Shown: positions 1 through 7,974 of the stretch, in pieces
Layout: the number at the start of each line of letters is the position of its first letter
How positions within the stretch are numbered: position 1 is the stretch's first letter
Notes under the pieces: model-generated
Told to the model about the DNA's origin: nothing
What the model saw: the letters and a program-made list of their open reading frames with translations, nothing else
Databases searched by the model: none
Assembly: GCA_031282125.1 (NCBI GenBank)
Contig: JAITEH010000168.1
Coordinates: 1-13,425, forward strand
DNA length: 13,425 nucleotides
Source: Campylobacteraceae bacterium
GTDB taxonomy: Bacteria > Campylobacterota > Campylobacteria > Campylobacterales > Campylobacteraceae
Reading direction: 5' to 3'
Program-made: the position numbers and the translations under genes

Positions 1-728
1 GCTCTTACATCCGCTACAAAATCGCTTATCACATAATCTATCTCATGTCCCACAGCCGACACAATCGGCGTTTTCGCATGATACACGGCGTCCGCTACTA
101 TCTCTTCGTTGAACGCCCACAAATCCTCTATGCTTCCGCCGCCGCGCCCTACTATCATCACATCGCAGCCAAGTGTATCGGCTTTTTGCACAGAGCGCGA
201 TATGGAAGCTGCCGCGCCCTCGCCCTGCACTAACGAAGGAATCAAAATAAGCTTTGCAAGCGGCCATCTTTTTGCGGCGACTTTCAATATATCTTGCCAT
301 GCCGCTCCCGTAGCGGAAGTTACAACGGCTATACTGCTGGGAAAACGAGGAAGCGGTTTTTTGTTTTCAAAATAACCTTTTTTTTCAAGTTTGATTTTTA
401 ACTGTTCGTAAGCTTTAGCCAGCGCGCCCACTCCCGAAGGTTCTACATGAAGGCAGTTTATTTGATAACTTCCGCGCGGCACATACACCGTAACGCTTCC
501 GTCCGCAATGACTTTCAGCCCCTCTTCCAATGCGAACTTAAGTCCTTTGGCATTGCCTTTGAACATTACGCACGATACGGCGCTTTCGTTATCTTTGAGC
601 GTGAAATATATATGTCCCGACGAATGGTAAGTCGGGCGCGATATTTCGCCCTCGACCCTTACATGCAAAAAGGTGCTCTCAAGAAGAGCTCCTATCTGTC
701 GGTTGAGTTCGGCTACGCTTACAGGCAT
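1..728 (-). CDS. xseA: Exodeoxyribonuclease VII large subunit, N-terminal 242 residues (cut by window edge)
   Basis: This is the large, catalytic subunit of exonuclease VII, a cytoplasmic enzyme that with the small subunit XseB degrades single-stranded DNA into oligonucleotides during repair and recombination. I translated the strand directly. Residues 1-100 form the N-terminal OB-fold (VRVEGEIS at 23-30, GHIYFTLKD at 38-46, HVEPSGVGAL at 94-103). The catalytic domain then begins with VTSATGAAWQDI (136-147), GRGGGSIEDLWAFN (194-207) and SAVGHEID (224-231), all family hallmarks. The frame stays open to base 1, so the C-terminal coiled-coil part lies outside the window. The ATG at 728 overlaps the end of ubiE by 10 bp and has only a weak ribosome site, so it may depend on translational coupling. 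The start MPVSVAELNRQIG matches the expected family N-terminus. Confidence 0.96.
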   Translation of the reverse strand, partial: MPVSVAELNRQIGALLESTFLHVRVEGEISRPTYHSSGHIYFTLKDNESAVSCVMFKGNAKGLKFALEEGLKVIADGSVTVYVPRGSYQINCLHVEPSGVGALAKAYEQLKIKLEKKGYFENKKPLPRFPSSIAVVTSATGAAWQDILKVAAKRWPLAKLILIPSLVQGEGAAASISRSVQKADTLGCDVMIVGRGGGSIEDLWAFNEEIVADAVYHAKTPIVSAVGHEIDYVISDFVADVR

Positions 729-1441
729 TTCTTGGCGATTAAAAGCGTTGAGATATCAAAAGAGAAGCTTTTAACATACTCCGTTTTAAATCCTGCCTCT
801 TTTAGTTCGTTTTGCAAAATCGACGCAGTCAAAAAACCCTCTATGGAGTCCGGCAGGTATTTATATGCTTCATAATTTTTCGATACGAGAGCGCCCAAAA
901 ACGGAAGTATTTTGTGCAGATAAAACTGTTTTAAAGAGTGGAAAAAGCCTTTTTTATCATCTTTTGTAAACTCCAATATGACGACAAAACCGCCGTTTTT
1001 GACGACTCTTGCAAACTCTTTGAAAGCTTTCTGCCGCTCCACTACATTTCGTATGCCATAACTTATGCTTAATATATCCGCACTCTCATTTGGCAGCGGT
1101 AAATCAACAGCTTGAGCCTGCGCGAAGTCAAAACCTGCAAACTTTTTTTTTGCAAGTTTTAGCATTTCTGATGAAGGGTCGATGCCAAGAATTCTTTTGA
1201 TATTAATCTTTTTTTTGTCCGCTCTTTTTTGCCAAAAACCCATCATATCGCCCGTGCCGCAAGCCGTATCTACTATCAAATCAATATTTTTTGAAGATAT
1301 CATATCGTAAGTTTTGTCGCACGCTTTTTTGCGCCACGAAATATCTATACCCATGCTCAAAATACGATTTGCCCTATCGTACGTAGGCGCAATATCGTCA
1401 AACATTTGTATAATTTTTTCTTGTTTTTTGTGAGTTTTCAA
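719..1441 (-). CDS. ubiE: Demethylmenaquinone / ubiquinone C-methyltransferase UbiE (MenG)
   Basis: This is an S-adenosylmethionine-dependent methyltransferase for the last ring methylation of the respiratory quinone. In a menaquinone organism, as I infer here, the substrate would be demethylmenaquinone. The 240 residues match the usual family length. Visible hallmarks are the UbiE N-terminal signature MFDDIAPTYDRANRILSMG (13-31), SAM motif I VDTACGTGD (57-65), the acidic GIDPSSEM (86-93) where SAM ribose is bound, SYGIRNV (127-133), and YKYLPDSIEGF (193-203). The start is a TTG at 1441. A TAG codon lies directly before it in frame, and an AAGG stands 6 nt upstream, so no longer start exists; the next ATG (residue 13) would delete conserved sequence. 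It follows the cytochrome c gene by 41 bp and overlaps xseA by 10 bp, so all three are probably one transcript. Pairing with a cytochrome fits a respiratory theme. Confidence 0.95.
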   Translation of the reverse strand: MKTHKKQEKIIQMFDDIAPTYDRANRILSMGIDISWRKKACDKTYDMISSKNIDLIVDTACGTGDMMGFWQKRADKKKINIKRILGIDPSSEMLKLAKKKFAGFDFAQAQAVDLPLPNESADILSISYGIRNVVERQKAFKEFARVVKNGGFVVILEFTKDDKKGFFHSLKQFYLHKILPFLGALVSKNYEAYKYLPDSIEGFLTASILQNELKEAGFKTEYVKSFSFDISTLLIAKKCL

Positions 1442-1482
1442 CTAAAACCTTTTTGAGTATTTTAAATAGATAATGTAAGCAG

Positions 1483-1854
1483 TTACTGTTTGTCTTTGTC
1501 TACGGCGAAATTGCTTTTTACGTATGATAAAACGCTCTCAAATTCCTGCTTCTCTAATGTTGAGACCTGTTTACTCATGACGCCGCTTACGCCGCCGGAA
1601 CTTTGGAGATTTTTATCACTGTGAAAAAGAGTCAATCTGTCGCCTATTTCAGAAGCAGGTATCTCTACAAGTTTTCTGCTGATACCGTACGCTTGTGTCT
1701 TGCCGTCTTTTCCATGACAGCCCGAACATCTTTTTTTAAATATCTGTTCGCCCGTAAGCGTACTATTGTCTTCTGTTTCTTGTGCAAAAAGACTGCTACA
1801 GGGCACCATTATACATACGCAAACAAAAATTACTTTTAATAAAACATTCTTCAT
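1483..1854 (-). CDS. Small periplasmic monohaem cytochrome c (class I, c553-like)
   Basis: This is a 123-residue exported c-type cytochrome. Residues 1-24 are a signal peptide (Lys at 2, hydrophobic core, probable cleavage after SLFA). The haem-binding CSGCH lies at 43-47, preceded by GEQIFKKR as in class I cytochromes. The likely distal ligand is Met93 in GVMSKQ, followed by the C-terminal helix EFESVLSYVKSNF. It should carry electrons in the periplasm, probably between a quinol-oxidising complex and a terminal enzyme, but its partner cannot be read from the sequence. The signal peptide has three cysteines (12, 14, 19) but no proper lipobox, so a lipoprotein is unlikely. It has its own upstream gap with promoter-like sequence, and ubiE follows 41 bp downstream. 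The ribosome site is weak. Confidence 0.9.
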   Translation of the reverse strand: MKNVLLKVIFVCVCIMVPCSSLFAQETEDNSTLTGEQIFKKRCSGCHGKDGKTQAYGISRKLVEIPASEIGDRLTLFHSDKNLQSSGGVSGVMSKQVSTLEKQEFESVLSYVKSNFAVDKDKQ

Positions 1855-1888
1855 TTTAAGGCAACCATCACTTTAATCCTAAAAACTA

Positions 1889-1900
1889 ATTCTATAGAAT
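1889..1900. promoter_or_regulatory. 12-bp perfect palindrome and candidate -10 region upstream of the cytochrome c gene
   Basis: ATTCTATAGAAT is its own reverse complement. It lies in the 87-bp gap between ribD and the cytochrome gene. On the minus strand the half TAGAAT (1894-1889) matches the sigma-70 -10 consensus at 5 of 6 positions and lies 34 bp upstream of the start codon. A second candidate, TATAAA, is at 1926-1921. The palindrome could be an operator overlapping the promoter, or simply AT-rich chance. No regulator can be named. The rest of the gap shows no terminator-like hairpin after ribD. Confidence 0.35.
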
Positions 1901-1941
1901 AACAGATAAAAGCTTAAATGTTTATATTAAATCTGCACTAT

Positions 1942-2934
1942 CTACTTGCGATACCACCCAAACGAACAATTACCGATAAAACCTTGATAAAGCAGCTTTA
2001 GTTTCAAGTCAATTTCCACTCTTTTACTGCCTTCTTGACTAAAATCACAGCTATGAAAAATCAAAAATCTATCCACTTTCTCACTCATGACGTTCAAAAA
2101 ATTACTACCGCCCTCTACCATAATATTTTTATATTGTTTAGGAAAATCAAGACTGTTTTGAATCAATACTTTTCTATTTTTTACATGAAAAACATTGGCG
2201 GTTTTCTCTACGTCTTTTGCAGTGCAGATAAGCGCGTCTGGGGCTTTGCCCTCAATCAGCCTTGCGTCAAGCAAAGGATTATCCGTTCGCAGCGTTTCGC
2301 CGCCTATAACTATCAAATCGCAGACGCTTCTTATCTCATGCGTGAAAACTCTTGCTTCATGCGACGTGATAATGCCGTTATCGTACGTGCCGTCAAGCCT
2401 CAAAGCCAACTTGAAAAATGAGAAACTTCCCTCTTGCCACAATAAAAACGGCTTTAAAAGCTCGTCGCATTCATCTTTCAAAAAGCCCTCTTCTACTTCA
2501 ACGCCTGCTTTTTTTAAAATTTGTGCTCCGCCTTTTGCTTTTTCGCTTTTATCCAAAGAGCCTATGACAACTCTTTTTGCGCCCAAAAGTGCGATAAGCA
2601 TGGCGCATGGCGGCGTTAAGCCTTGATGAGAGCAAGGCTCAAGAGTAACATAAAAGGTTGAGTTTTTGAGTAAATTATTGTGATTTTTGCTGATAAAATC
2701 GTAGAGTTCATTCGCTTCCGACGGAAATATCAAAAGCGGGTTTAGCTTTGAAAGAGCCGCCTTCGCCGCTTCAAGCTCTGCATGAGGCAAACCTCTTTTT
2801 TTATGCGCCGCAATAGCCAAAATAGCGCCGTTTTTGTCTGTTATGACGCATCCGACAGCTGGATTTGGATATGTCAAGCCTTGGTATTTCCAAGCTTCGT
2901 TAATAGCGAGTGAAAGATAAAATCTATCGTTCAT
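1942..2934 (-). CDS. ribD: Bifunctional riboflavin biosynthesis protein RibD (pyrimidine deaminase / reductase)
   Basis: RibD carries out two successive steps of riboflavin synthesis: deamination of the diaminopyrimidine derived from GTP, then reduction of its ribosyl side chain. The N-terminal deaminase has the zinc site HAE (51-53; H51 ligand, E53 catalytic) and PCSHQGLTPPC (100-110; C101 and C110 ligands). The reductase half begins near 155, with LALRLDGTYDNG, a TSHEAR stretch, IGGETLRTDNPLLDAR and, near the end, VEGGSNF. The gap between E53 and C101 is about 25 residues longer than I recall for the E. coli enzyme. I chose the ATG at 2934, which overlaps the rimP stop as TAATG and has GAG about 6 nt upstream. 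A GTG at 2940 (two codons earlier) is possible but has no ribosome site. It is the last gene of the infB run. Confidence 0.94.
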   Translation of the reverse strand: MNDRFYLSLAINEAWKYQGLTYPNPAVGCVITDKNGAILAIAAHKKRGLPHAELEAAKAALSKLNPLLIFPSEANELYDFISKNHNNLLKNSTFYVTLEPCSHQGLTPPCAMLIALLGAKRVVIGSLDKSEKAKGGAQILKKAGVEVEEGFLKDECDELLKPFLLWQEGSFSFFKLALRLDGTYDNGIITSHEARVFTHEIRSVCDLIVIGGETLRTDNPLLDARLIEGKAPDALICTAKDVEKTANVFHVKNRKVLIQNSLDFPKQYKNIMVEGGSNFLNVMSEKVDRFLIFHSCDFSQEGSKRVEIDLKLKLLYQGFIGNCSFGWYRK

Positions 2935-3344
2935 TACCACTCAAAAAAAGTTTTTGCTCTGCTTATATCGGAGTAATTGATAACCTGCTCGTCTATTTCC
3001 ACGCTTTCATCATTTGCGGATTTGATGACGCCTTGCAGACTCTCGCCGCCGTTTAATTTTATATTGACTTTAGCGCCGATAGAAGCTTTGAAATGTTTTG
3101 GAAGTTTCAACGCTCTCTCAATACCTGGAGAGCTTACTTCAAGAAAATATTTGCCAGATACTGGCGGATCCAAATCAAAAATAGGAGAGATGATTTTGCT
3201 TACCTCTTCGCATTTTTCAAGCGTTACGCCCTCTTCGCAAGTGATATATATACGAACAATTTTGTGTCCGTTTTCCGTAACAGTCTCAAAATCATATAAC
3301 TTAGCCCCGCAGCTTGATATAATTTTTTCTATATTTTCGTTCAT
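2934..3344 (-). CDS. rimP: Ribosome maturation factor RimP
   Basis: RimP is a cytoplasmic assembly factor for the 30S ribosomal subunit. The 136 residues are close to the short end of family length. The N-terminal alpha/beta domain contains GAKLYDFE and the characteristic YFLEVSSPGIERAL stretch (residues 66-79), followed by the C-terminal SH3-like barrel (VNIKLNGGESLQGVIKSA and the end region). The ATG shares an ATGA overlap with the stop of rbfA, and its TAA stop overlaps the ribD ATG, so it is translationally coupled on both sides. In many bacteria rimP lies upstream of nusA and infB; here it lies downstream of rbfA and nusA is absent from the window. Confidence 0.94.
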   Translation of the reverse strand: MNENIEKIISSCGAKLYDFETVTENGHKIVRIYITCEEGVTLEKCEEVSKIISPIFDLDPPVSGKYFLEVSSPGIERALKLPKHFKASIGAKVNIKLNGGESLQGVIKSANDESVEIDEQVINYSDISRAKTFFEW

Positions 3345-3700
3345 CTGTCTAACTCTTTTTCTATCTTCTCAAAAAGCTCGTCTATACGGTTTTGCTCTTC
3401 CAATAATTCATCAAAATGAAATGTAAAATCGGGCGCTCTAAACCACCCCTCTTCATTGGCACAATAGTTTTGTATGTAACTTTTTACTTTTTTAAGTTTT
3501 GAGTAAATCTGCGATATCTCAGCGTCCGTAAAGTCTATCTTATCAAGGTAAACATCCGCGTTATAACGCCCCTTGCGGCAAATCACATCAGTTACGACAA
3601 GTCCTCGTAATTGTTCGTCTTCAAGCGCAGAAAGAGCTTCAGGGACAAGCTCTTTTAATACGCTTTCGGTTCTTTTTAGCTTAATTTCACTTTGTGTCAT
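3341..3700 (-). CDS. rbfA: Ribosome-binding factor A
   Basis: RbfA binds the 30S subunit and helps 16S rRNA processing and late assembly, acting alongside RimP. The 119-residue product fits the family length. It starts with the usual helix rich in Arg/Lys and Glu ([19 protein letters not shown]), followed by the KH-like core strand [19 protein letters not shown] and a C-terminal [20 protein letters not shown], matching the family's P.L.F..D.......I..L pattern. The ATG forms an ATGA overlap with the infB stop, and the TGA overlaps the rimP ATG. A GAGGAA stands about 11 nt upstream, inside the end of infB. Together with infB and rimP it forms a translation-initiation and ribosome-assembly cluster. 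Confidence 0.94.
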   Translation of the reverse strand: MTQSEIKLKRTESVLKELVPEALSALEDEQLRGLVVTDVICRKGRYNADVYLDKIDFTDAEISQIYSKLKKVKSYIQNYCANEEGWFRAPDFTFHFDELLEEQNRIDELFEKIEKELDR

Positions 3701-6345
3701 AGAGTGACTTGTTCCTCAACATGTTTAAAGCTTTCTATAAAATCGTCCACTTTTATATCGTTGAAATTCTCGATGCCGATACCGCACTCAAAACCTTTGG
3801 CTACCTCTTTGGCGTCGTCTTTAAATCGTTTCAAAGATGAGATAATGCCTTCGTATATTACAACGCCGTCTCTGATAACTCTGACTTTAGCTCCGCGATT
3901 GATAACGCCGTCAGTTACTATACAACCCGCAATCGCGCCTACTTTAGGCACAACGAAGACTTCGCGTACTTGCGCTTGTCCTAGATTTTCTTCGCGTATA
4001 ACAGGCGACATAAGACCGCTCAACAGTCCTTTGACGTCGTCTATTAGATTGTAGATGACATTGTAAGTCTTTATCTCCACGCCAAGCGCTTTGGCTCTCT
4101 CTTTCACCGCGCCCGTAGGACGTACGTTAAAGCCCAAAATAACGCTGTTTTGGCTGGCATTTGCAAGCGCGATATCGCTCTCGCTGATACCGCCTATACC
4201 GCTGTGGATGATATTTATCTTAGTCTCTTCATTGCGTAGTTTTTCAAGACTTCCTTTTATGGCTTCAAGACTGCCGCCCACATCGGCTTTAACGATGACA
4301 GGTAAAACTTTCAGCTCGCCTTCGGCTATCATAGCGCCAAGCTCGTCTATCGTAACTTTGGTAGATTTGGACAACTCTTTTTGGCGCAGATATTCTGCTC
4401 TTTTGCCCGCATACTCTCTGGCTATTTTATCGTTTTCTACTTTAACTACCGTCTCGCCTGCAAGCGGCGCTTCGCTAAGACCGACGATAACTCCTGGCTC
4501 TCCAGGATGTATAGCTTCTATATTTTGTCCTGCGGCGTTCAACAACGCTCTTACTTTGCCGTACGCAACGCCTGCGACGATTGTATTGCCCACTCTTAGC
4601 GTACCGTTTCTAACTATCACGGTCGCAACTGGACCTCTGCCTTTTTCCATAGAGCTTTCTATAACGGTAGCTTTAGCGTCTCTTGAAACGTCCGCTTTAA
4701 GCTCCATAAGTTCGGATTGAAGCAGTATCACATCCAATAAATGCTCTATTCCCTCTCCGCTTTTTGCCGATACGTTCACAAATTCATACGCCCCGCCCCA
4801 ATCGACAGGCAATATATCAAGTTCGGCTAATTGGCTTTTTACTTGGTCGGTATTTGCCGTGGGTTTGTCTATTTTATTTATAGCGATAATCATCGGTACT
4901 TTTGCAGCTTTTGCATGAGAGATGGCTTCGATAGTTTGAGGTTTGACGCCGTCGTCAGCCGCCACAACGATAATAACGATATCCGTTACCTGCGCGCCTC
5001 TTGCTCTCATCTCGGTAAAAGCTTCATGTCCCGGTGTGTCTATGAAAGTAATCTTTTTGCCGTGCTTCTCCATTGCGTACGCGCCTACATGCTGCGTGAT
5101 ACCACCCGCTTCGCCGCTTGCTACATGAGCTTTTCTGATATAATCAAGAAGTGAAGTTTTGCCGTGGTCAACGTGTCCCATTATCGTGATAACAGGTGCG
5201 CGCTCTTCTAAGTTTTGGCTTATCTCTTCATCGTAAGCTTTTACGTAATCAAACTCTTCTTGCTCATTTACGACATTGACCTCTATGCCAAATTCGTCAG
5301 CCAAAATCTCGATAGCATCTCTATCCAAAAAGTCGTTTTTCGTTACCATAACGCCCAAAGCGAAAAGTACTTTTATGATTTCTGCAGGCTGTTTGTTGAT
5401 TTTGGCGGCAAACTCGTAAACTCTTATATCTTCGGGGATATCAATCGTTTTTACGCTCTCTTCGCTTTTCTCTTCAACTCTTCTTCTATGTTTTTTGAAT
5501 GTTTTTCGCTGGATACCCTGCTCTAAAAACGGATTGTATTTGACGGTTTTGACCTGCGTAGGATTTGGAGCTTTGCGTTTTTCATCGTCAAATCTCTTTG
5601 TCTCAAGATTGATAGTCAAATCAGGAAGCACAATCATATTGTCTTCCATGTCATAACTGCTGTCTCCCAAATCTCTATCCGACAAAAGGTCCATTTTCGA
5701 ACCGTCGTCTTTTTTGACGTTAGTAGGGGTTTTTTTGGATTTTTTGCGTTTCTGGCGCATCTCCTGCATATTTGTTGACATATTGGAAAACATATCTTCC
5801 AAAGACGAAAGAGGACGTATGCTTTTTTTCACATCTATGCTCTCTTGCGGCACAGGCGCAGGCTCTTCGGCTCTTTTCTTCTTTACAAATACCAATCCTC
5901 TGCGCTGTTTGAGACTAACTTCTGCTAAAGATTCGCTTGGAGGAGGTGTAACTGGCTGTACGACGCTCTCTTGCGGTGGCTGTTTGGCAACGATTTCAAT
6001 CTTTTGCGTTGTTTGTACTACAGGTCTTGGCTTTGGCTGTTCCTCATGGTGTTTTGGACTCTCTTTGGGCTTTTCTACCTGTTTTTCTGCAGATTTTTGT
6101 TTTATCGGAGGTTTTTGACTATTTTCAGCTTTTTTAGGCTGAGATTTAGGCTCTTCTTTTTTTAGCGGCGCTTCATCAATGCCGTAAATTATATAATTTG
6201 CAAGTCTAACTGCCTCTTCTACGCTTATCGCACTTGAAGGCGCTTTTACGTCTTTAAGTCCAAGCTCCAAGGCTTTTTCTATAACAGTCTTGCTTGATTT
6301 GGCTACTTCCTTAGCTACCTCTATAATTTTTACCTTTTCAACCAT
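3697..6345 (-). CDS. infB: Translation initiation factor IF-2
   Basis: IF-2 is the GTPase that places fMet-tRNA on the 30S subunit and promotes subunit joining. The protein has 882 residues. A short N-terminal IF2N domain (about 1-50) is followed by a low-complexity Lys/Pro/Glu-rich linker (about 58-210) and a second IF2N-like domain (about 301-360). The GTPase domain shows all G motifs: GHVDHGKT (390-397), [10 protein letters not shown] (414-423), DTPGH (436-440), NKID (490-493) and SAK (526-528). Domains II, III and the C-terminal tRNA-binding C2 barrel follow, with [18 protein letters not shown] near the end. The ATG is preceded by a strong AAGGAG (6361-6356, spacing 10) inside the end of ylxR, which it overlaps by 8 bp. 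Its stop overlaps rbfA. Confidence 0.98.
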   Translation of the reverse strand: MVEKVKIIEVAKEVAKSSKTVIEKALELGLKDVKAPSSAISVEEAVRLANYIIYGIDEAPLKKEEPKSQPKKAENSQKPPIKQKSAEKQVEKPKESPKHHEEQPKPRPVVQTTQKIEIVAKQPPQESVVQPVTPPPSESLAEVSLKQRRGLVFVKKKRAEEPAPVPQESIDVKKSIRPLSSLEDMFSNMSTNMQEMRQKRKKSKKTPTNVKKDDGSKMDLLSDRDLGDSSYDMEDNMIVLPDLTINLETKRFDDEKRKAPNPTQVKTVKYNPFLEQGIQRKTFKKHRRRVEEKSEESVKTIDIPEDIRVYEFAAKINKQPAEIIKVLFALGVMVTKNDFLDRDAIEILADEFGIEVNVVNEQEEFDYVKAYDEEISQNLEERAPVITIMGHVDHGKTSLLDYIRKAHVASGEAGGITQHVGAYAMEKHGKKITFIDTPGHEAFTEMRARGAQVTDIVIIVVAADDGVKPQTIEAISHAKAAKVPMIIAINKIDKPTANTDQVKSQLAELDILPVDWGGAYEFVNVSAKSGEGIEHLLDVILLQSELMELKADVSRDAKATVIESSMEKGRGPVATVIVRNGTLRVGNTIVAGVAYGKVRALLNAAGQNIEAIHPGEPGVIVGLSEAPLAGETVVKVENDKIAREYAGKRAEYLRQKELSKSTKVTIDELGAMIAEGELKVLPVIVKADVGGSLEAIKGSLEKLRNEETKINIIHSGIGGISESDIALANASQNSVILGFNVRPTGAVKERAKALGVEIKTYNVIYNLIDDVKGLLSGLMSPVIREENLGQAQVREVFVVPKVGAIAGCIVTDGVINRGAKVRVIRDGVVIYEGIISSLKRFKDDAKEVAKGFECGIGIENFNDIKVDDFIESFKHVEEQVTL

Positions 6346-6598
6346 TTAATAGTATCTCCTTCAAAATTTCACTATCTGCCGACACATACGATAGATTTAA
6401 ACCGTATCTGCTATTGAGTGTTTTTATAAGTTTATGTTGATTGCCATCAATGCATATTTTACATATATAAAAACTTCTTCCGTTTTTATCAAACGGTTTT
6501 AAAACGCCGTCTTTCACCTGAAATCTGTAGAGAGATTCTTGACTCAAACGGCTTTTGCATACTATACACATACGTACGGGGCTAATTTTTTCGCTCAT
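6338..6598 (-). CDS. ylxR: YlxR-family (DUF448) RNA-binding protein, proposed RNase P modulator
   Basis: This is an 86-residue basic protein encoded directly upstream of infB, the usual place for ylxR. The diagnostic motif is at the N-terminus: [20 protein letters not shown] (7-26), equal to the family pattern R.C..C......L.RF. It is followed by [11 protein letters not shown] (40-50), the counterpart of the GRGAY.C motif. I recall work on the Bacillus homologue suggesting RNase P RNA binding (RnpM); whether this holds here is inference. The C..C plus C..C layout (C11, C14, C46, C49) could support a metal site, which some relatives lack. The ATG at 6598 has no clear ribosome site and lies immediately after a TATAAT sequence. 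thrB ends 22 bp upstream; infB overlaps its end by 8 bp. Confidence 0.9.
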   Translation of the reverse strand: MSEKISPVRMCIVCKSRLSQESLYRFQVKDGVLKPFDKNGRSFYICKICIDGNQHKLIKTLNSRYGLNLSYVSADSEILKEILLNG

Positions 6599-6607
6599 AT
6601 TATACCA
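6599..6607 (-). promoter_or_regulatory. Extended -10 promoter-like element abutting the ylxR start codon
   Basis: Read on the minus strand the bases are TGGTATAAT, a perfect extended -10 (TGN plus TATAAT), ending at the base before the ylxR ATG. An A-rich stretch with no recognisable -35 lies upstream. A transcript from here would begin about 6-7 nt downstream, inside ylxR, so it would lack the ylxR start and serve infB and the genes after it. AT-rich chance is the main alternative. Confidence 0.35.
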
Positions 6608-6620
6608 GAATTTCTTTTTT

Positions 6621-7511
6621 TTAACTCTCTAAGATGGTAAAACCATCATTATCTAATCCGAGTTTAATGACTTTGAACTTAGAAAATGCTGATTTTAGCG
6701 CATTTAGCAGGTTATCAGAGTGTTTATCATAGACTAAACTTAAAAAGCTTGAACCGCTTCCTGAGAGCGTACTAAGAAGCGCGCCCTCTTCGTAAGCTAT
6801 GCGTCTTACGTCAAAAAGCTCATTCAAAGCCTGCATGCGTATATTTTCATGCATCGCGTCCTGAGAAGCGATTTTAAGCACATCCCACTGTTCATTCATG
6901 AAAGCTGCGCTTAAAAGCGCGGCATGAGACACATTAAAAATCGTATCTTTTATCTTATACTGACGCGGTAAAATACTGCGGGAGTGTTTCGTGGACATCG
7001 TAACATTTGGTATTACAACTACGGCTTTTAGAGTATCCGGAAGCTCTTTTTTGATTTTAATAATCCTGCCGTTATCTACAACCGCAGTTATAAAACCACC
7101 ATATACCGCAGGTGTGATATTGTCAGGATGCGACTCGTAAACAAGAGCGCGGTTTACTATGCAATCCCTATCTACTTTAAAACCAGCCATTTTATAAGCT
7201 GAGGCTATAGCGCCTATTATGACAGACGACGAACTGCCAAGACCTCTTGAAAACGGTATCGAATTAACAAAAGAGAATCTAAAATTATCTTTTTTACCCG
7301 TAAGTTCTTTATATATATCGTAAAAGATATTTACAAACGTATTATTTGTCTTCACGAGAGGCTTCTCACTGCCCTCGCCTTTTATGGATATCGAGAAGTA
7401 ATTTGAAGTTTCTATAACAGTTTCATTATAAAGTTTTAAAGAAAGTCCCAAAGTATCAAACCCCGGTCCTAAATTCGCGCTTGTAGCAGGAACTCTTATG
7501 TTAATTCTCAA
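6621..7511 (-). CDS. thrB: Homoserine kinase
   Basis: ThrB is a cytoplasmic GHMP-family kinase that phosphorylates L-homoserine with ATP in threonine synthesis. The 296 residues fit the family. The substrate-side motif PATSANLGPGFDTLG lies at 8-22, the ATP-binding glycine-rich loop PFSRGLGSSSS at 86-96, SHPDNITPAVYGG at 127-139, and the third GHMP motif LSGSGSSF at 249-256. The start is a TTG at 7511. It sits 5 nt after AGGAG (7521-7517), and the N-terminus MRINIRVPATSANLGPG matches the expected family start, so this rare codon is well supported. The upstream tsaB-like gene ends at 7520, leaving 8 bp. Placement of a threonine gene next to t6A and translation genes is the order I recall for this phylum; t6A modification uses threonine. 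Confidence 0.96.
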   Translation of the reverse strand: MRINIRVPATSANLGPGFDTLGLSLKLYNETVIETSNYFSISIKGEGSEKPLVKTNNTFVNIFYDIYKELTGKKDNFRFSFVNSIPFSRGLGSSSSVIIGAIASAYKMAGFKVDRDCIVNRALVYESHPDNITPAVYGGFITAVVDNGRIIKIKKELPDTLKAVVVIPNVTMSTKHSRSILPRQYKIKDTIFNVSHAALLSAAFMNEQWDVLKIASQDAMHENIRMQALNELFDVRRIAYEEGALLSTLSGSGSSFLSLVYDKHSDNLLNALKSAFSKFKVIKLGLDNDGFTILES

Positions 7512-7516
7512 CTCTT

Positions 7517-7521
7517 CTCCT
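7517..7521 (-). promoter_or_regulatory. Shine-Dalgarno AGGAG that fixes the TTG start of thrB
   Basis: AGGAG on the minus strand overlaps the stop codon of the tsaB-like gene (TAGGAG) and ends 5 nt before the TTG at 7511. No in-frame ATG lies nearby. Stop and ribosome site sharing bases suggests reinitiation coupling between the two genes. Confidence 0.75.
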
Positions 7522-7954
7522 AAACAGCAGGTAAAATATAAAGCGGCTCGTTCTCACTCTCAAACAGACTTTTGTCCAAAGTCAAAGGCAGAGTAAAGCG
7601 AGCCGCTTCGTTTTTTGGATTTTCTTTCAGTACGATACCCTCTTTTTCTTTAAAAAACCATTGCGAGCCAAGAGATTTGATGGGAGAGTTGGCGTTAAAG
7701 GCAAATCCATCGCATGCCAAAAGCGGTATTTTGAGCGCGATAGAGAGAGTTTTCAAGAAAACATAACTTACCTTTATGGACATAAAACTACCGGGACCGT
7801 TCGTATAAAAAAGCGCGCCGACATCATAAGCGCGCAAAATATCGTCAAATATCTTAGGCAGCGATTCGCTTGAGGATTCGCTGCTTTCGTATGTTTTGAT
7901 AAGGTTGTTTTGGCTGTAAATCCCCACTGCTAATGGCGATGAGAGCGCAAGCAC
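7520..7954 (-). CDS. tsaB: Short TsaB-like protein of the tRNA t6A37 pathway
   Basis: The product resembles TsaB, the partner of TsaD in making N6-threonylcarbamoyl-adenosine at position 37 of tRNAs reading ANN codons. Evidence is the first beta strand LALSSPLAVGIY (cf. ILAIDTA...), and the motif TNGPGSFMSIK (51-61), the counterpart of GPGSFTGLR. At 144 residues from GTG 7954 it is far shorter than E. coli TsaB (about 230), lacking most of the second half; I recall short forms in Campylobacterota. The start is uncertain. The GTG at 7954 has no ribosome site. The frame stays open upstream through ATA at 7978 (giving MKVKIDALVLALSS if used as a start), where an AAAAGG sits 7 nt ahead and the codon overlaps the lpxC stop. 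The ATA form would be 152 residues. Its position between lpxC and thrB matches the phylum order. Confidence 0.78.
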   Translation of the reverse strand: MLALSSPLAVGIYSQNNLIKTYESSESSSESLPKIFDDILRAYDVGALFYTNGPGSFMSIKVSYVFLKTLSIALKIPLLACDGFAFNANSPIKSLGSQWFFKEKEGIVLKENPKNEAARFTLPLTLDKSLFESENEPLYILPAV

Positions 7955-7974
7955 AAGCGCGTCTATTTTGACTT

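Noticed and set aside
1478..1500. Short inverted repeat CAGT-A-ACTG around the cytochrome c stop, as a terminator
   Set aside because: The arms are only 4 bp with a one-base loop and no strong U-run on the minus strand, and ubiE follows closely; it is not a credible terminator.
2195..2626. Plus-strand open frame opposite ribD
   Set aside because: Antisense to conserved RibD sequence; no recognisable motif or start context.
2935..2940. GTG at 2940 as start of ribD
   Set aside because: No ribosome site precedes it; the ATG at 2934 has a GAG at proper spacing and a TAATG overlap with rimP.
4091..4720. A 209-codon plus-strand open frame opposite infB
   Set aside because: It lies within the IF-2 coding region, has low-complexity Ser/Thr/Leu composition and no ribosome site; it is an antisense shadow.
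5550..6180. The Lys/Pro/Glu-rich linker of IF-2 as a repeat array or frameshifted region
   Set aside because: The frame is continuous and such linkers are normal between IF2 N-terminal domains; no unit repeats regularly.
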